64,000 nt of DNA from Takakia lepidozioides (taxonomy: Eukaryota > Streptophyta > Takakiopsida > Takakiales > Takakiaceae). Positions within the stretch are counted from its first letter, which is position 1. Each line of letters starts with the position of its first letter. Under the pieces are notes generated by a model. That model had not been told where the DNA came from and ran no database searches. It saw only the letters and a program-made list of their open reading frames with translations. The translations under genes and the position numbers were made by a program. Below, one piece after another: positions 47,927 through 61,264 of this stretch. The stretch spans positions 59,226,042-59,290,041 of the forward strand of contig CM060734.1 of the NCBI GenBank assembly GCA_030704615.1. The letters are read 5' to 3'.

Positions 47927-48364
47927 TCGAAATTGTTACAACATTGGGTGTAACAAAACTTTTCCTAACCCAAGTCCAACGACTGGTGAAATACAATTCG
48001 GCCTCAAGATACTGATAAAGCGGGTATCGAGCATTGATGTGACCCCTACGAAGGGTCGGAGAATCTCTCAGGTTCTGAGTGGACCCGTCCGGGAATTGTT
48101 ACAACATCGGCTGCAACAAAAACGAATGTAATATTTCTGGGACGACTGGATTACCGTGGCATCACGATAATGATAAAGTGGGTATCGTGCATTGATAGGA
48201 CTGCGACAAAGGGAGTCTGAGAAAATCTGAGTTTGGGAGTGGGCCCGTCCGTCCGGGAATTGTAGCAACATCGGGTGTACAAATAAAATGAATGAAATAG
48301 TAGCGGTTGGTGGTACGATGAAGTATCCCCGAAAGATGCAACGAAATAATAGGGAACAGTGGAA

Positions 48365-48372
48365 TATATAAA
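48365..48372 (+). promoter_or_regulatory. Candidate TATA box
   Basis: TATATAAA in a GC-richer setting, about 50 bp after the end of the tandem array. A C/T-rich leader-like stretch follows from about 48,395 (TCTTTCCGTTTTC). It could serve the kinesin gene downstream, but the link is not shown by the sequence. Confidence 0.5.
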
Positions 48373-51256
48373 CGGGAAAGCCTGCCGGCTTGCTCTTTCC
48401 GTTTTCTCGCGAAAAACCCGCGCACTTAGGCCTAGGCGTCTTCTTCTTCCCGTGTCTCTCGCTCTTTCACTAACCAAACAGCATCCTCATCTCGTCTTTT
48501 GTGCTTGATTGCGCACAATATCGTTTGGCTTACAGCATGGCATTACATTGCCAGAAGACTGATAGCGATCCTGACGTCTGGTCTACCGTCCTCTTGCATT
48601 TAATGGCAAATCGAGTGCCTGAACATCCAGTCCCGAGTAGAAGCGGTATGTGGTGTACTTTATTGTGATCGTATTCTGTCATCATAGCATTCCTTTTCTT
48701 CGTGCACTCCTTTCTGCCAACTTTCTTCTCAGTTTGCTTCACCCTGCCGGAATATCAGAGGTCACTGTCGTGTCGATACTGAGTCTCTGTCCGTACAATG
48801 CCAGATTGCTTGCTCACTCTTTGTTCGCAGTTTTTGTGCTCTCTCTCTCTTTTCCTAGTCCTTGTTTCCGTCACCTCCTCACGGCACTCGGATAGATCAA
48901 GTCGAAAGCAGTATCTGGTTCCAATATTTGAAAAATAGAGGCCTCTCACTGGCCGACTTTGCAGAAATTCCCGGTTCTGAAACCTGCTCTCCTTTCATTT
49001 CGAAGCATTCGCGTCAGAGCCACCTGGCAGGCAATCAGATCCTGTCCGAAATTTCTGACATATTACACGATCAAGGAATTTTCGACCTACAGAGAGCTTT
49101 GTGCTCTTACTATTGGCATCCTGAGCTGCAGTAGTTTTTGTGGTCGGTCCTTCCCTCCAAGTCTGATCTACTTTCATTGTCGCTTCATCGCTTTAGCCCT
49201 AAGAGGCGCTGTGACTCCGAGGATAGTTTCAGTTGAGGGTTCTCTCTCCGGGCCTTGGAAAGCAACTTGGCTTATCTGGCCCTAACACATGCAAATCCAT
49301 CCCATTCCACTACCCAGCAATCCAAAGAGGGTTCGCATTAGGCAACATCAAGAAGTCGGAGCCCTGTGGCTGGTTTCGGGCTTCTTGACATTGCCTGAAA
49401 TAAGCAGGAGGAATGTAACCCGAATCGAAATTCAGCGTCATCGCTCCATTGTCACAGACTCAGGTTCTTTTCGGACACTTCCATCATTACAAGCATGTCC
49501 TTTGTGTTTCTGTATAGGTGTGTCTGCGACAGAAAGAGAGAAAGTGATCAGCGCCAGTGTTTTCTTCCTTCTCACAATGGTTGACATGTGTAGAGCGGGG
49601 AAGGACGGCAAAACAATGACACGTTGGGTTTGTAGATTTTCTGGAAATTTGGGAAGAGAGATATTTGACCTTGTCAGTCAAATACAGATATTATACCATC
49701 AAATATCACCAAATTTGAAATGTCAGTTTGTTTAATTCTCATAAGCTGGGTCTTCACCTGGATTTCAGCATGGAGCAGAAAGATGAAGAGATGATACTTG
49801 CATGGAAGCACATTAAGTCAACTTGACCTGCGAGCCTTCAATGAGGTTGCATATGCTTTGAAAAAGACTGCACAAGCAAGCTGGCTCTTGGGCAGCATGT
49901 TACACAGAAACATTTACAAACTGATGAAGTTTGAGACAATGCTGGACTGCAGTCAACAGGAGCCTTCAAATCCTGTCTTGCTGCTACTCTGTGTATACAG
50001 ATGTTCTGAGTTACCCTCTCTCGTGCCTCATATCCTTCTGATCACATTTGCATTAGTTTGTAATTTTATGTTTGGTTCATCCAGACATTTATTGTCTGAC
50101 CCTCATTAAATACACATTGCAGGCATCTAGGGGTAATGGGCGACACTCCACCAGGAGGCTTTCGTGCCAGGGTTGTGTTGCTGGCACACCTGTGTTGACA
50201 ATGACACCCTTGATCCATGACTGTTTGCGGCTCTTCACTGATGTGATTGGTACCACCTGACCTATGTACGAGGCATGTGACCTCAAATGTCCTACAGACA
50301 AGATGTGGGTCTCTTGAGATGGATGGAAAGATGAACAAGCTGTGGCTCTCTTGAGCTACTGTCTATAGTGCTGTAGTTTGAGGTGGTTGTGTAAAACGAT
50401 GATGCGGACTATACGGCCTCCTGAATCCAAGCAAGCAACGACTTTGCAGGTACTTTTCTGCCATTTACTTACTTCACACCTCTTTAGCAAATGAAGAGTT
50501 CACCTGCTGGAAAGTGTTTGAAGAGATTATCTATTCTCTGGACACTGGACCTGGCTTTCCTCCACAGCCTTTCATTGCTGTGGGCCTTTTATGGAGCCCT
50601 GCACCAACATCGCATGGGTGGGTTCCCATTGTGAATCTGAGCAACGTGCCATGGGTGTGCCTTCCCATGAAGCTTTGGTGCATCTGCCCCAGACCTGCAC
50701 TTCAAAGTCAGCAATGCACATAGTTGAGAGTGGTTTCTGAGTATGTTTTGCAAATTTTGGCTTGTGTTCTTTTGGCTGGAATCTTAGAGCAGCTCTTTTC
50801 TGCTTCTGCAACGTTGAGAGAGAGAGAGAGAATGTACTCATACAACATTGTTTGCCGTAGCAGAGAGAGAGAGAGATGACTCGAAACAGCTGGTCACTGT
50901 TATAGAGGATGTAGTTGATTTATCTTCATACTCCTAGGTTGGCTTGTCAAGGCTATGAGGCAGCATTTTTCTGGTTTCCTTCCTCTTTTTCGATTTCTTC
51001 TTCTGTGTGTCTTTCCTTGATAGTTTGTCCTTGTGCCTCGTTTAATTTTTGAAGCACTTCTTTACCTTCAATGTGGCTACCTATCTCATTTTATCTTTGT
51101 TTCAAACCGGAGTTCAGACTTTAGTTGGCTCTCACATTGATATTTATATTTTCAGTGAGAGATTTGAAACTAAACTGAGGGACTTATCACCTGTTTCTGC
51201 TAAGTGTTCTAGTGCAAAATTCTCAACTGGTTTTGTTGTTGTGACCCATCCATCAG
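48373..51256 (+). other. Leader region before the kinesin motor exons
   Basis: A possible first exon runs 48537-48645: ATG, then 36 codons with HLMANRVPEHPVPSRS, then G|GTATGT. An open stretch at 48862-49134 (IWFQYLKNRGLSLADFAEI ... YYWHPELQ, stop) looks coding-like but has no ATG and does not join that exon in phase. A (GA)n tract lies at about 50,815-50,880. The kinesin start exon, expected to be short, was not found. The region may be 5' UTR exons plus introns, or a separate small transcript. Confidence 0.35.
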
Positions 51257-54200
51257 GTAGCAGTAAGATGCCGTCCTCTTACAGCTAAAGAAAAGCTCAA
51301 GAGTCGGGACATACTTCGAGTTGTGGATGACAAGGTTAGTCTAAAACTACTTCGAATTTCAAAAGGGTTCATAATATGCTTCTAGGTATCAGAAGATTCT
51401 GTCCTAAATATAGCAATTTCTATGAAGTCAAATTACGCTCATGATATTGACTCAGTGCGTTAGGTTGGACCACAGCATCTTTTGGCTAGACCTCCAGCAG
51501 CAATGTGGTTGCAAAGACTCATCAGTGGAAACTGTCATCTTATCGTGCACAGGTGGTAGTGGTGTTGGATCCAGATGTCTCCAAGGAGTACCTAGATCGA
51601 GTGCAGGGACGAAGCAAGGAAAAGAGATATGCATATGATGTTGCATTTGGTGCAGAGTCAACAAATGAGGTACTTACAAATACCGCCTGCGATGGTTCAT
51701 TCAATGTTGAGACTGGATTGCTTCCTTGGTGTGCCTCCTCATGCCCTTGGCATGTAATCTTTGAGAGGTAAGCTCTAACTGTGTCTTCATTGACACCAAG
51801 TGTTTCAATCACATGCTCCTCATTCAATCACACTCTGGACATAACCCTCTCCTCTTTCCATGTCGGTGTGTACGTCTCCAGCCTGTGGTGGAGAGCACAG
51901 GTTTGATCTTCCAAGGGATTGGCACAACCAATTGATTATTAATGTTTTGTCTCTTGTTCATTTGTCAAAGGCAGTCTTTATCAGTCAACTTGACAGTCGC
52001 CTCCCAAAAGATCTGAAATCCTAACATAAACTCGTGCGCTAATTGGCAGGATGTTTACAAAGTTACAGTGGGCTCAATGGTTGAAGGGGTCGTGCGTGGT
52101 CTTAATGCAACCATATTTGCCTATGGAGCTACAGGAAGGTATTGATCTGAAATGCACCGGAGGAATTTAAATATGGACCAATGTATAGAACGTAATGAGT
52201 GAGGTGGGAGCCATCGTGAATGTAGGTTCTCATATATCTGTCCCGTTTCTTACTCTGGAACAGCTGCAATCAGTGATAGGTGGTGATATTTGGGATTTGT
52301 CTAGAGAAGATGGTTGTTTGACCACATGCTATCCGGTCCATTGAGGAAATAACCAAGAGGGTTAAAGCTCTCAAGATATTGTCTCATTATAATTTGAGTT
52401 GGTCTTTACAATCTGTGCACCAACATTTCCTTTCTTCTGTATTGTAGTCTTACACTCAACTACGGGGCTCTCCAGGAAACATATACATATACATTTCTTT
52501 GATATTTTGTGTGGCAGTGGGAAAACACACACCATGGCTGGGACACTGGAGGATCCAGGGCTTATGGTTCTCAGCTTGCAAGCCATATTTGCTCACATTT
52601 CCAAGCAGGAAACTGAGTATGAGTTTGAGGTTACTTGTTCCTATCTGGAAGTCTACAATGAGGTACATGCTTGCCAATCTTACATGTCAGGTTTAGGGCA
52701 TTTTACACTCTTCACTGGCTTAGTAGAAGTAAGCACTCCTCAGAGCAAGGGCATACAGTGCCTTGAAGACAAGTCCCCTGGCAGATTGAAGCTCCTCTCC
52801 ACACGTGTGTAACACAGACACCTGTACTAATGACACTTTGTTTGCAGGACTTAATCGCCCTAGATCCCTTGTCTCAAGACAGTAAAATGGGAGACAGAAG
52901 AAACTAGGAGCCCCCAGTACCCATGGGAAAAAGTAGAACATGAAGAAAACCACATCAAAGGACTGCTCTGAGATAGGAAAAAAGAGATATTATGTATCTG
53001 TGAAATGGCAAGAGAAATGAAACTTTATGAGGGAGGAAGGGAGAAAGAAAAAGGGTATCTTAAATCTGTTCAAAGGTGACTTGATTAAATAGCATCCACC
53101 TTGCCTGCGTTTTGGTTCTTGTAGGTGATTTATGATTTACTTGAGAGATCATCCGGACATTTGGAGCTACGAGAAGATCCAGATCAAGGCATCACTGTTG
53201 CTGGCCTCAAGCGCATCCAGGTCTGTCCTGTACTGCCTACAAGTAAACAAGAGGATCTGTGGGCCTCGTTATTTGAATAATGCTGGTTACTCTAAGTAGG
53301 AGAGAATATTTACATAACTTTCATGATGTTGCATCTTTGATGTGAGTCGGATTCAACTACTTGTTTGACAACTGTCTCTTTGTCACAATAGTTAGGTTGC
53401 CTGAATCATGATATTAACATCCGTGACAGCTGACTTTCTCTTTTCTGACTGAAGCTGAGGTCCCACCTATTCGTTGGTCAACTTGCTTGCATGTGAATGT
53501 TAAGGGGTATCATGAAAATTCTGGAAGAGATTTGTGTTTATGGTGCCAATGAAATTTCTCCTTGGAGCTGGTTATGGTTTTTCTCCTTGAAGTGAGGAGA
53601 GATTTTAAACATGCTTTTGTTGGAGAATTGACAGTGCCTATTGAAGAAATCCTTGTGTTTTACATGCCAAGAAGCAGGCAAAATCTTGTGTCATAACCCT
53701 GCCCAGGCATTGGCAATCTTTTTTTATCCAATTGGGCCGTGAGTGAGAGACCTCAGTAGCTTTATTTATGGTACCCTGCTGAACAACGAGAGGTACAGTA
53801 TGCTTACTGTATTGACAGGCTGTCCTTTTTTGATCGCAGACCTCTAAAGGTCTTTAACCTCAATTTATATGTGGTAGATGTTAAAGCCTCCGTGGGTCTG
53901 GTGGCATTTCAAAGAAAAAGCAACTGAACACTTCAAAGGTTTTGGAGTTGTGCAACCCCAAATCGGAGGAGGGGGAACCACAGCTAGCTCATTCTTTGCC
54001 ACCTCTCGGAACAGGCCCCAGATCAATGCTTAGGAATCATGTGATCTATGGTTCCAAGGTCTTAGTGCCTGGACAGGGCCAGAGAGGGATGAGGTCACTC
54101 CAGCTTGAGAGAGTGTTGACTATATGTTAAGACTTCCTGAGTTGGGATAATTCATACTGCAGCCTGGTTATGGGAACAGGTAAGCTCTTCAGAGAAAATC

Positions 54201-57200
54201 CTTGAACTGCTCACTCAAGGAAATGCTCGGCGGAAGACGGAAAGTACTGATGCCAATGCCACCTCATCACGGTGAGTGACAGCTAACTTCAGCAGTAGGT
54301 TCAATATTATAATTTTTTCTAGCCTAACTTGTACTGATAAGCTTAGTCATCAGGTTGTTTAGAGAACATTCCTCTGTCCTTATTTTTTGCTTTAGTAGTG
54401 CAGAACCTGCTTAAGGTTATGCTTGTTCCCAAGAGAACCACTATTACAGCGGTGATGGCTGACAGTCTGCCAGAACATCAATTTTTAGTCTTCTTAGCTC
54501 CCTAAATGTAATAAAATTCTTACCATCTGTAATGCAAGTAGAATACAGTTGGGTTTCTGCATATCTCATCTTGCTAACATCTTGCTTTACTGTCGTATGG
54601 GGAACAGTTCTCATGCTGTTCTGGAGATTATTGTGAAAAGAAAGCAGCGGAATCAGTATCGCTCCCAGATACTGCGCGGCAAGCTGGCTCTTGTGGACCT
54701 GGCTGGCAGGTTGTGTGATGACCATTATTTTCCCCTTCCTTGACTGTATTGAAGATCAGGCAAACTCAGTTCTCAATATGCAAGTCAAATGCACAAGGGA
54801 AGACATGTTGTCTGTTGGTCACTTGTGTCTCATCTAGCACATGGTCTTGGATTGATCTGCAGAAATTTGGGCTGTTCATATGTCCAGAATGGCAGTTGAT
54901 ATGGAGACTAAGTAGCTCACCAGCTTGATAAGTGTGTTTCCATCCATTCAGGCCTCTAGTCAGCAGTTATTAGGGGCCTATGATCTGGGTGATCCTTAGG
55001 GCTTCCTCTACTAATGCTTTGAGGGCAAGTCCAATGTGCTCTTGTAGAAGCTTGGAAGAAAAGGCCAGTATGCTTTATGGGTCCAGTATGTGGACTTCAT
55101 ACAAAACTAGCTTTCTATATTGGTTGATTGGCAGAAAACTCGTATGAATTGAAGGATCTTCTCTGACACTATGCACCAACATACTTGTTCTGATTCCTGC
55201 ACTGCTACATTTTCCTAGGCTGTATAAAGGAATACCTCTCTGTCACAGCAGTAAACGTCCCTTGTTTCCCACTCAGAGTATTCCTGGTTTCGTTGGCATT
55301 CTGATGCACAGTGAAAGGGCTTCAGAGACAAATAATGCTGGCCAAAAACTAAGGGATGGTGCCAACATTAATCGCTCATTGCTGGCATTAGCCAACTGCA
55401 TCAATGCTCTTGGCAAGCAACAGAAGAAAGGTCTTGCTTATGTTCCATATCGTAACAGGTTTGTGATCTTGGATCTTTTGTCTCCTCTTGTAGGGCATTC
55501 ACTCTTCTCTTGTTTTTCTGTAGAAATATTTATAAGCCTACTGTCCTGCTTGACCATTGATAGTACAATTGCATTATTAGCACCTAGAAGAGATGACTCT
55601 CTCTCTCCCCCTCTTTCTCTGTGATTCTGTCTTCCTGTGAGCACTTATTTGGCATTCAGGATCTTTCCTTCTTCAAATGTCCTCCTTTCTAGCAATTTCA
55701 CTAGCTAAGGTATGTGCCACTAGTGCGATGGTTGCTGGAGCATTCTCTGCAGACTGAAGCACATTCCAAATTTGACATTCCAGAAGGTGGTGGGAGGAGG
55801 GGAAAACTCTTAGAAGTTAGAACCTAGCACTGTTTGTTGGGATAATTCTAAGGGCTTTTTATTGTATGTGCAGCAAACTGACAAGGCTTTTGAAGGATGG
55901 ACTCAGCGGGAACTCACGTACTGTGATGGTAGCTACTGTATCATCCAGTGCTGACCAATACCATCACACTACCAACACTCTCAAGTATGCAGATAGGGCC
56001 AAGGAAATCAAGACCCACATTCAGGTAGTACACTCCCTCTCTTGTACAATCTGAAAAAGTGTGTGGCTGAACAGAGTTGAACTCGATACCTCAGCAGAAT
56101 GTCTGCCTTGTGCTGATAGTACGAGAATTCTCCGGTTACGAAGGAGCACTCTGACTGCTATGACCCTGCAGATCATCAGGATTCAGAAGTTGGGGTTCAT
56201 GGAAAGATGCTCACCCAATTTTTTCAATTGATCTCCTTGAAGATCTTGGTACTTTGGGTTGCACTATTGCACCTCGACGATGTAAGTTAGTTGTAAAGGT
56301 GTTGTGCCATGACTACTGTTGTGCTATGACACCTTGAGCTCAGGTCAATCCTAATTCTGCCTGATGGCTGTTGGTATAACATGTGTCTTGCTTTGATTGC
56401 AGACAAATGTTGGGACTGTGGATGCTCATGTGGCAGACTACCAGCGAATGATAGACAATCTCCAGGTACAAGTTATTTAAATGACATCATGTAGCCATCT
56501 GCATTGGCTTCATAGTCCAGAATCTTGCGGAAGTCTGGGGTGGTTATTATTCCTTGCCCGGTTATGTATGAAGTTCTCTGTCTCGGTCATCTGTGTGAAG
56601 AAGGTAAGGATATGTAATTTGATACCTGAGAATTGTAGAGAACTCGTGGTTATTACCAACCTGATACCCCAAGTGCTACCCACTCTGGCAGTTCACTGCA
56701 ATGGAGATAATGTGCCAGCTTCTACTGCACAATGTCTCATGCAGAGGCAGTGGCATACAGAAGGCAGAGCTGCATAATACTGATGTAACTGTCAGTTTAC
56801 GCTGTTTTAGTGTTGAGGTGCACGCCTCATTTTCCAAATGAAGACTATTTAGAAAATCCAATACTCATATCATACCCAGAACATGAACATGAACAGTCTC
56901 TTGCCTGTGTCTCATTAGCTCCCTGATCCTCATTGGACAGTAACAAGTTTCTTCTCTTTCTCCTCCTCCACCCTAAATTGACTAATTCATATGATTAACT
57001 CAAGGTGCTTCATCCTTCACCGTCCACTGCATTGTCCAGATTTGGAGCCATGTTCTTGGCCCCTTTTGTACCACAATTTTAGAGGATGGATGCTTCACTG
57101 TGTGCATTCTCAGGATTACTGCCACACCACTATAGTCCAATTGCTGCCCATCGTAAATGGTAATCTATGGTCCAGGTGGAGGTGACTCAATTACGGAGGG

Positions 57201-60200
57201 AGCTGGCAGACAAAGACACACAGTTGAGTGCACGTACGCCTGGAAAGGAAAAGTCAGCTGATGATGAACTTTCATGGCTGGATGTGTTGAGTCATGACAT
57301 AAACGAGAATGTTGAGGAAAGAATCAACTTGCAGAAAGCTCTGTTTGAAATAGAGGACATGAATTTGCACAATCGAGCTGAGCTTCAACAACTAGATGAT
57401 CTCATTGCTGATCCGGTACTTCCATCCTGACTTTCTAAGCAAGTCTGCTTCGAGGAGTTCCTTGTTCATTGGATTGCTGAGTCACAAGCACCTTTATGAA
57501 AACTCTTAGCTACCTTCTGAAATACTCTATCCAGAGCTCCATCAAAGAATTGCCTACCAGTGTCGGTTTGCAGTTTGTTTGTCAATTATTCAAAACTGAG
57601 GCAGGTTTTGGTATGTAGCCCTTGTGTAGTTTATGTGCTTGTGATTGGGGAACCTGCCTGTTACTGTGAGTATGCACTGGTGTCACCTGGTACCGTGCTA
57701 CAAAGAAGATCAGATCTGGATCTAGAAGAGTCATAATTTATAATGTCTTAGCATGCTGCTGTCAAGTCCCTGAGAGTCCTCAGCAAGGATCAACAGATAA
57801 TATTTCAAAATTAAGATAGTCTATACTGGATGGGATTAATGAGTATTAGGCTGCTGTAAGTCAAACCTTCAACATGAAAATTTAACAATGTTGCAATGGT
57901 GGTTTGCTATAGCAGCAGAGTTTACGCAAGGATGGGGAGAAGGATGAAGACCTTGTAGAAAGACGTCAGGTGGTTCTGGACAATATTCGGGACAATGATG
58001 AGGCTGGGGCTCATTATCGCCAGGTATGTATGCCGTCTCACGTAGTTTGGTTTGGATTTTCCTATGGATACTGAATTATAGGTAGACCCTGTCTTAATCA
58101 AAGTTAACAGCCTGTATTCATGACTGAGAATCAGCTGTTGACCAATATTAGACGTTGCTGTGTTTTCCTTACAGAGCCCAGCTTGGGCATAACCCTGAAG
58201 TTCGATCGATGATCTTCACGGAGAAGACTGGAAATTCCTGGGTTATGTAGACTTCTATTACAGTTTTTTGTGTTCTTTTGGAATGTTAGGGACCTCAAAT
58301 ATCTCCCAAGAATGTGAGATGTTGAATCGGCTCAAGGAAATTTGTCTAATTGATGGATGATGGGACAGGATATAGAACACAACGAAGCCCAGCGTAAGGA
58401 ACTCCAACGACTTATTGATGAAGCTATTGACAGTGACCGTAACAAACAATTTCTGCGCATTCTGAGCCAATACAGGCTGCTGGTAAGTCTTTTCCAAATG
58501 GCCTTCTGCTTGTTCTGATCTTACCAGATTTGATGGACCATTTGCAGATGGCATCTTAGATGTGTGACAACAGTAGCATATTACTCTAATGGTAACATTG
58601 ATGTGGTTGACAAAGGCATGGTGACTTTACTATGATGCTTCCATTTGTAATATGCACTCTCTGAGTAATACACCCTGGAAGAACAGGGTTCAAATATGAG
58701 GTCTATTAGTAGTTGATTCTTATCGAGCATGCCACAAGAAATTCAGTATTAATGTAGAGTAGGAAATGTAGAATTTATGCGTTTATGCTGATAGTCTCTT
58801 TGAGAAAAAGATCAAGCTATGCTCATGCAGATGGGCCTTTTATGACAAACAAGCTGGAAAAATCAAGGGTAAAAGAGCAACTTGATAGAATTGCTTCCCT
58901 GTAAGCAGGCTGAACAGTTGAAATTCGCTGGTTTAAATAATTTCAATTTTCTGCAATTTAACAGCAAATGCAACTATTCCTTGGGGAAAACCCCTTGTTT
59001 TGCAGGGTATGACAAATATGGAGCTGCAGTTTCAAATGGCCATAAGAGATCAGATAATAAATGATCAGAGAGAAGCACTCAGCAATCTGTGGTCAGTTCT
59101 TGAATGCTCGGGGCTGAATCATGAACAAATTCTAGAGATAGCTGCACAGCAAGGCATCATGATAGAGGAGGGAATCATGCCTTCAGTTGTAGCAGGGCGA
59201 ACACATATCCCGACTACTCCAATCCCAATCTTGCATAAACAGCCAGCCCTGGCCGCGGCTACTAGTGCGAGGTTTCCAACCTTGGGGCAGCTACAAAGCA
59301 GTCCAGATGCAATCCTCACCCCTGAGTACAGAAGCTGGGGGAATAGACATGGACGTGAAGAAAGCGATACAACTGCTTGCTCTCCAAAGACCCCCAATGG
59401 TGACTGGAAGAGTGTGTGTGCACAGGAGAATGGAGGGCACCCACAGGTAGGAGGCAGTCCATCTAGGGGCCAGCCTTTGGCATACCGAGCAGCCCAAGAC
59501 TCTCTGCGAATTGATGGAGTAGGTCTCTGTCATACAAACGGTGACAGCATTGGGTCATATTCTCCTGAGAAGCTCAGGGCTCCAAGAACCCAATGGTCTG
59601 GGGATAGTACCTGCTCAGGGAGGATAAGCTCCAGCAGCCAAGACCAGTCTACTTGTTGTGGGCATACAGTAACTGGTCCATCTCCGCCTGGGGTTCTGGG
59701 GCTCAAAAGTGCAACACCCTCGAGGCATAGACGGAGGCCCCGGTCGGCAGAGAGCCGGCAGCGCCAGTGGTCACGCGAAAAGGATGGGAGTACAACTGGA
59801 GTTGATGCCGGAAGTGAAGGGAGCGATAGTGCAGACTCTGACCACTGCTGGCATGAATCTCAAGAAAGTCATCATTTAGGCAGTGTCCAGGAAAGCTCTC
59901 ATCAGGCAATCGACAATGAATTGCTTCGCAGGGTAAATCACCTAGGCTCACTGATTGCTGACTATTTGACCATTGTTTTGTGTTCTTTTCAAGGGAATTT
60001 TGCATTGTCCTTGCATTGGCATGCACATGATCATTTTCATCATTCTTCTGACTGCCTTTCACAGGCGTCCTTTGGGAGGAAATTCCTGACATGCAAGGCA
60101 CACTAGACACTACATAATAGACCGTAATTGGACCCACCCCTCAACTAGGACTTCTTGCTAAGAGAGCAAATGTTGGGGGTGCAGTTATGGCAGCAAGCAA

Positions 60201-61264
60201 CTTCTTATGGGGACTGGTTGTTTCTTAGTGCACCAACACAATTTAATAAAATAATCACCAGCTTTGTGGGGTGTCCTAACAGGTTGTATTTTGTTGTGCA
60301 AGCCAGACTCTGGTTTACCAATTCACCTTCTATTTGTATAGTTGACACCTTATCACACACTAGGACCGGATGTCCTCTTAGTGGGCATTGATTGGGCACC
60401 AAGCATGCACTAGGAATGCTTGGAGACCTCTTTCACTGGATTTTCCTAGCATGTAGGGTTGATGACAGTTCTCTCCTTCAATTAAAACTGTAACTTTTCT
60501 CTTGTCAATCATATGTTGCAGATATTTGTCAGTTTTTGTATGTGAGTACAATATGTTGGATACCTGTGCATAAGTCAGTCCTCTTGGAGCTCTTGGCATG
60601 TTTCAATTTTGCTCCCTTTCTGGAGTACATCTTGTTGGATGAACTGTTGGAGCTGCTGCACCCAGAGATACTGAAGCTCCTGTTGTTGTTTGCATATCTG
60701 CAGGAATTATCACGTCTAGACAGTGAGCTCCAGGATCTCAAACGAGGTATTGACCGAAGCACTTCAACTTTGATCATCAACAGTGCCAAAGCACATACAG
60801 CACCTGCGGATATTATGGATTCAAAGGACTTGAGACACCAATCAGTGCCTGGCGACAACATGGATGCAAAGGATTTGAGACGTCCAGCTAATCGGAACAG
60901 CACTCCTTCATTCAATGGTACCAAAATGTTTTCAAATGGGTTCTCTGCCCCTGCTGCAACCCTTATCAACAGCCCACATGGTAATGGAGGCAGTCATTGT
61001 CATACCCACCCCCTCCTCTCTGTGTCGGGCATGCCGCCAGTCCCTGAAGGCCGTCTATGGAAGCTCGGAACTTCTGAAACAGGATTCGTGTCGGCAGAGG
61101 TGACTCCATTGAAAGGGATTCTTGGTACAGCAGACTTAAACGATGGGCACAATGTTCTTGGTAGCGATTACAAGGGTTTGGTTGAGCGCCGCAGGTTGAA
61201 GTTTGATCATTCCCCAGGGGGCACAAGGCAACTGTGGCAAAAGAACATGACTGAGTGGAAGTAA
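51257..61264 (+). CDS. KIN8A: Kinesin-8 motor protein (KIN8A type), N-terminal exon not found
   Basis: Fifteen exons: 51257-51334, 51553-51669, 52050-52138, 52518-52662, 53125-53220, 54180-54271, 54608-54709, 55312-55458, 55874-56024, 56403-56465, 57176-57415, 57916-58023, 58369-58482, 59006-59932 and 60704-61264; 1,009 aa, all phases agreeing. The motor starts [10 protein letters not shown], so only a short N-terminus is missing. The P-loop [13 protein letters not shown] is split by an intron after GA TGS. Switch I is NATSSRSHAVL, switch II VDLAGSE, then [11 protein letters not shown] and [20 protein letters not shown]. The neck and stalk ([54 protein letters not shown]) match plant KIN8A. 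The tail is Ser/Arg-rich. Kinesin-8 proteins walk to microtubule plus ends and promote catastrophe, acting on spindles or cortical arrays. A stop follows TEWK at 61,262-61,264. Confidence 0.93.
56060..56165 (-). ncRNA. tRNA-like / Pol III-like sequence in a kinesin intron
   Basis: On the minus strand an A-box-like TAGCAGTCAGAGTG (about 56,159-56,146) and a B-box-like GAGTTCAACTC (about 56,090-56,080) lie in order. They are too far apart for an intronless tRNA. The loop TTCGTAA would give anticodon CGT, but its stem pairs poorly. It is probably a tRNA pseudogene or SINE piece. Confidence 0.2.

Larger units (their letters stand above)
43435..48310. repeat. About 163-bp tandem array split by the hAT insertion
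   Basis: The junction motif 'GAGTGGxCCCGTC' + '(C/T)(C/G)(G/A)(G/A)AATTGTTACAACAT' recurs at 43575/47921 (split by the transposon), 48084 and 48244. This gives a period of 160-164 bp with at least two full units plus partial flanking ones. Units share 'GATAAAG(C/T)GGGTATCG(A/T)GCATTGAT'. The array ends shortly before the TATA box at 48,365. Confidence 0.85.

Noticed and set aside
48862-49134. Open stretch IWFQYLKNRG... as the N-terminus of the kinesin
   Set aside because: It ends in a stop, has no ATG, does not join the 48,537 exon in phase, and is not followed by kinesin sequence for 2 kb.
56060-56165. True tRNA-Thr(CGT) gene in a kinesin intron
   Set aside because: The anticodon stem and acceptor stem do not pair well and the A-to-B-box distance is too long. 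It is kept only as a low-confidence tRNA-like feature.
59119-59533. Minus-strand ORFs of 80-92 codons
   Set aside because: They are antisense shadows of kinesin exon 14.
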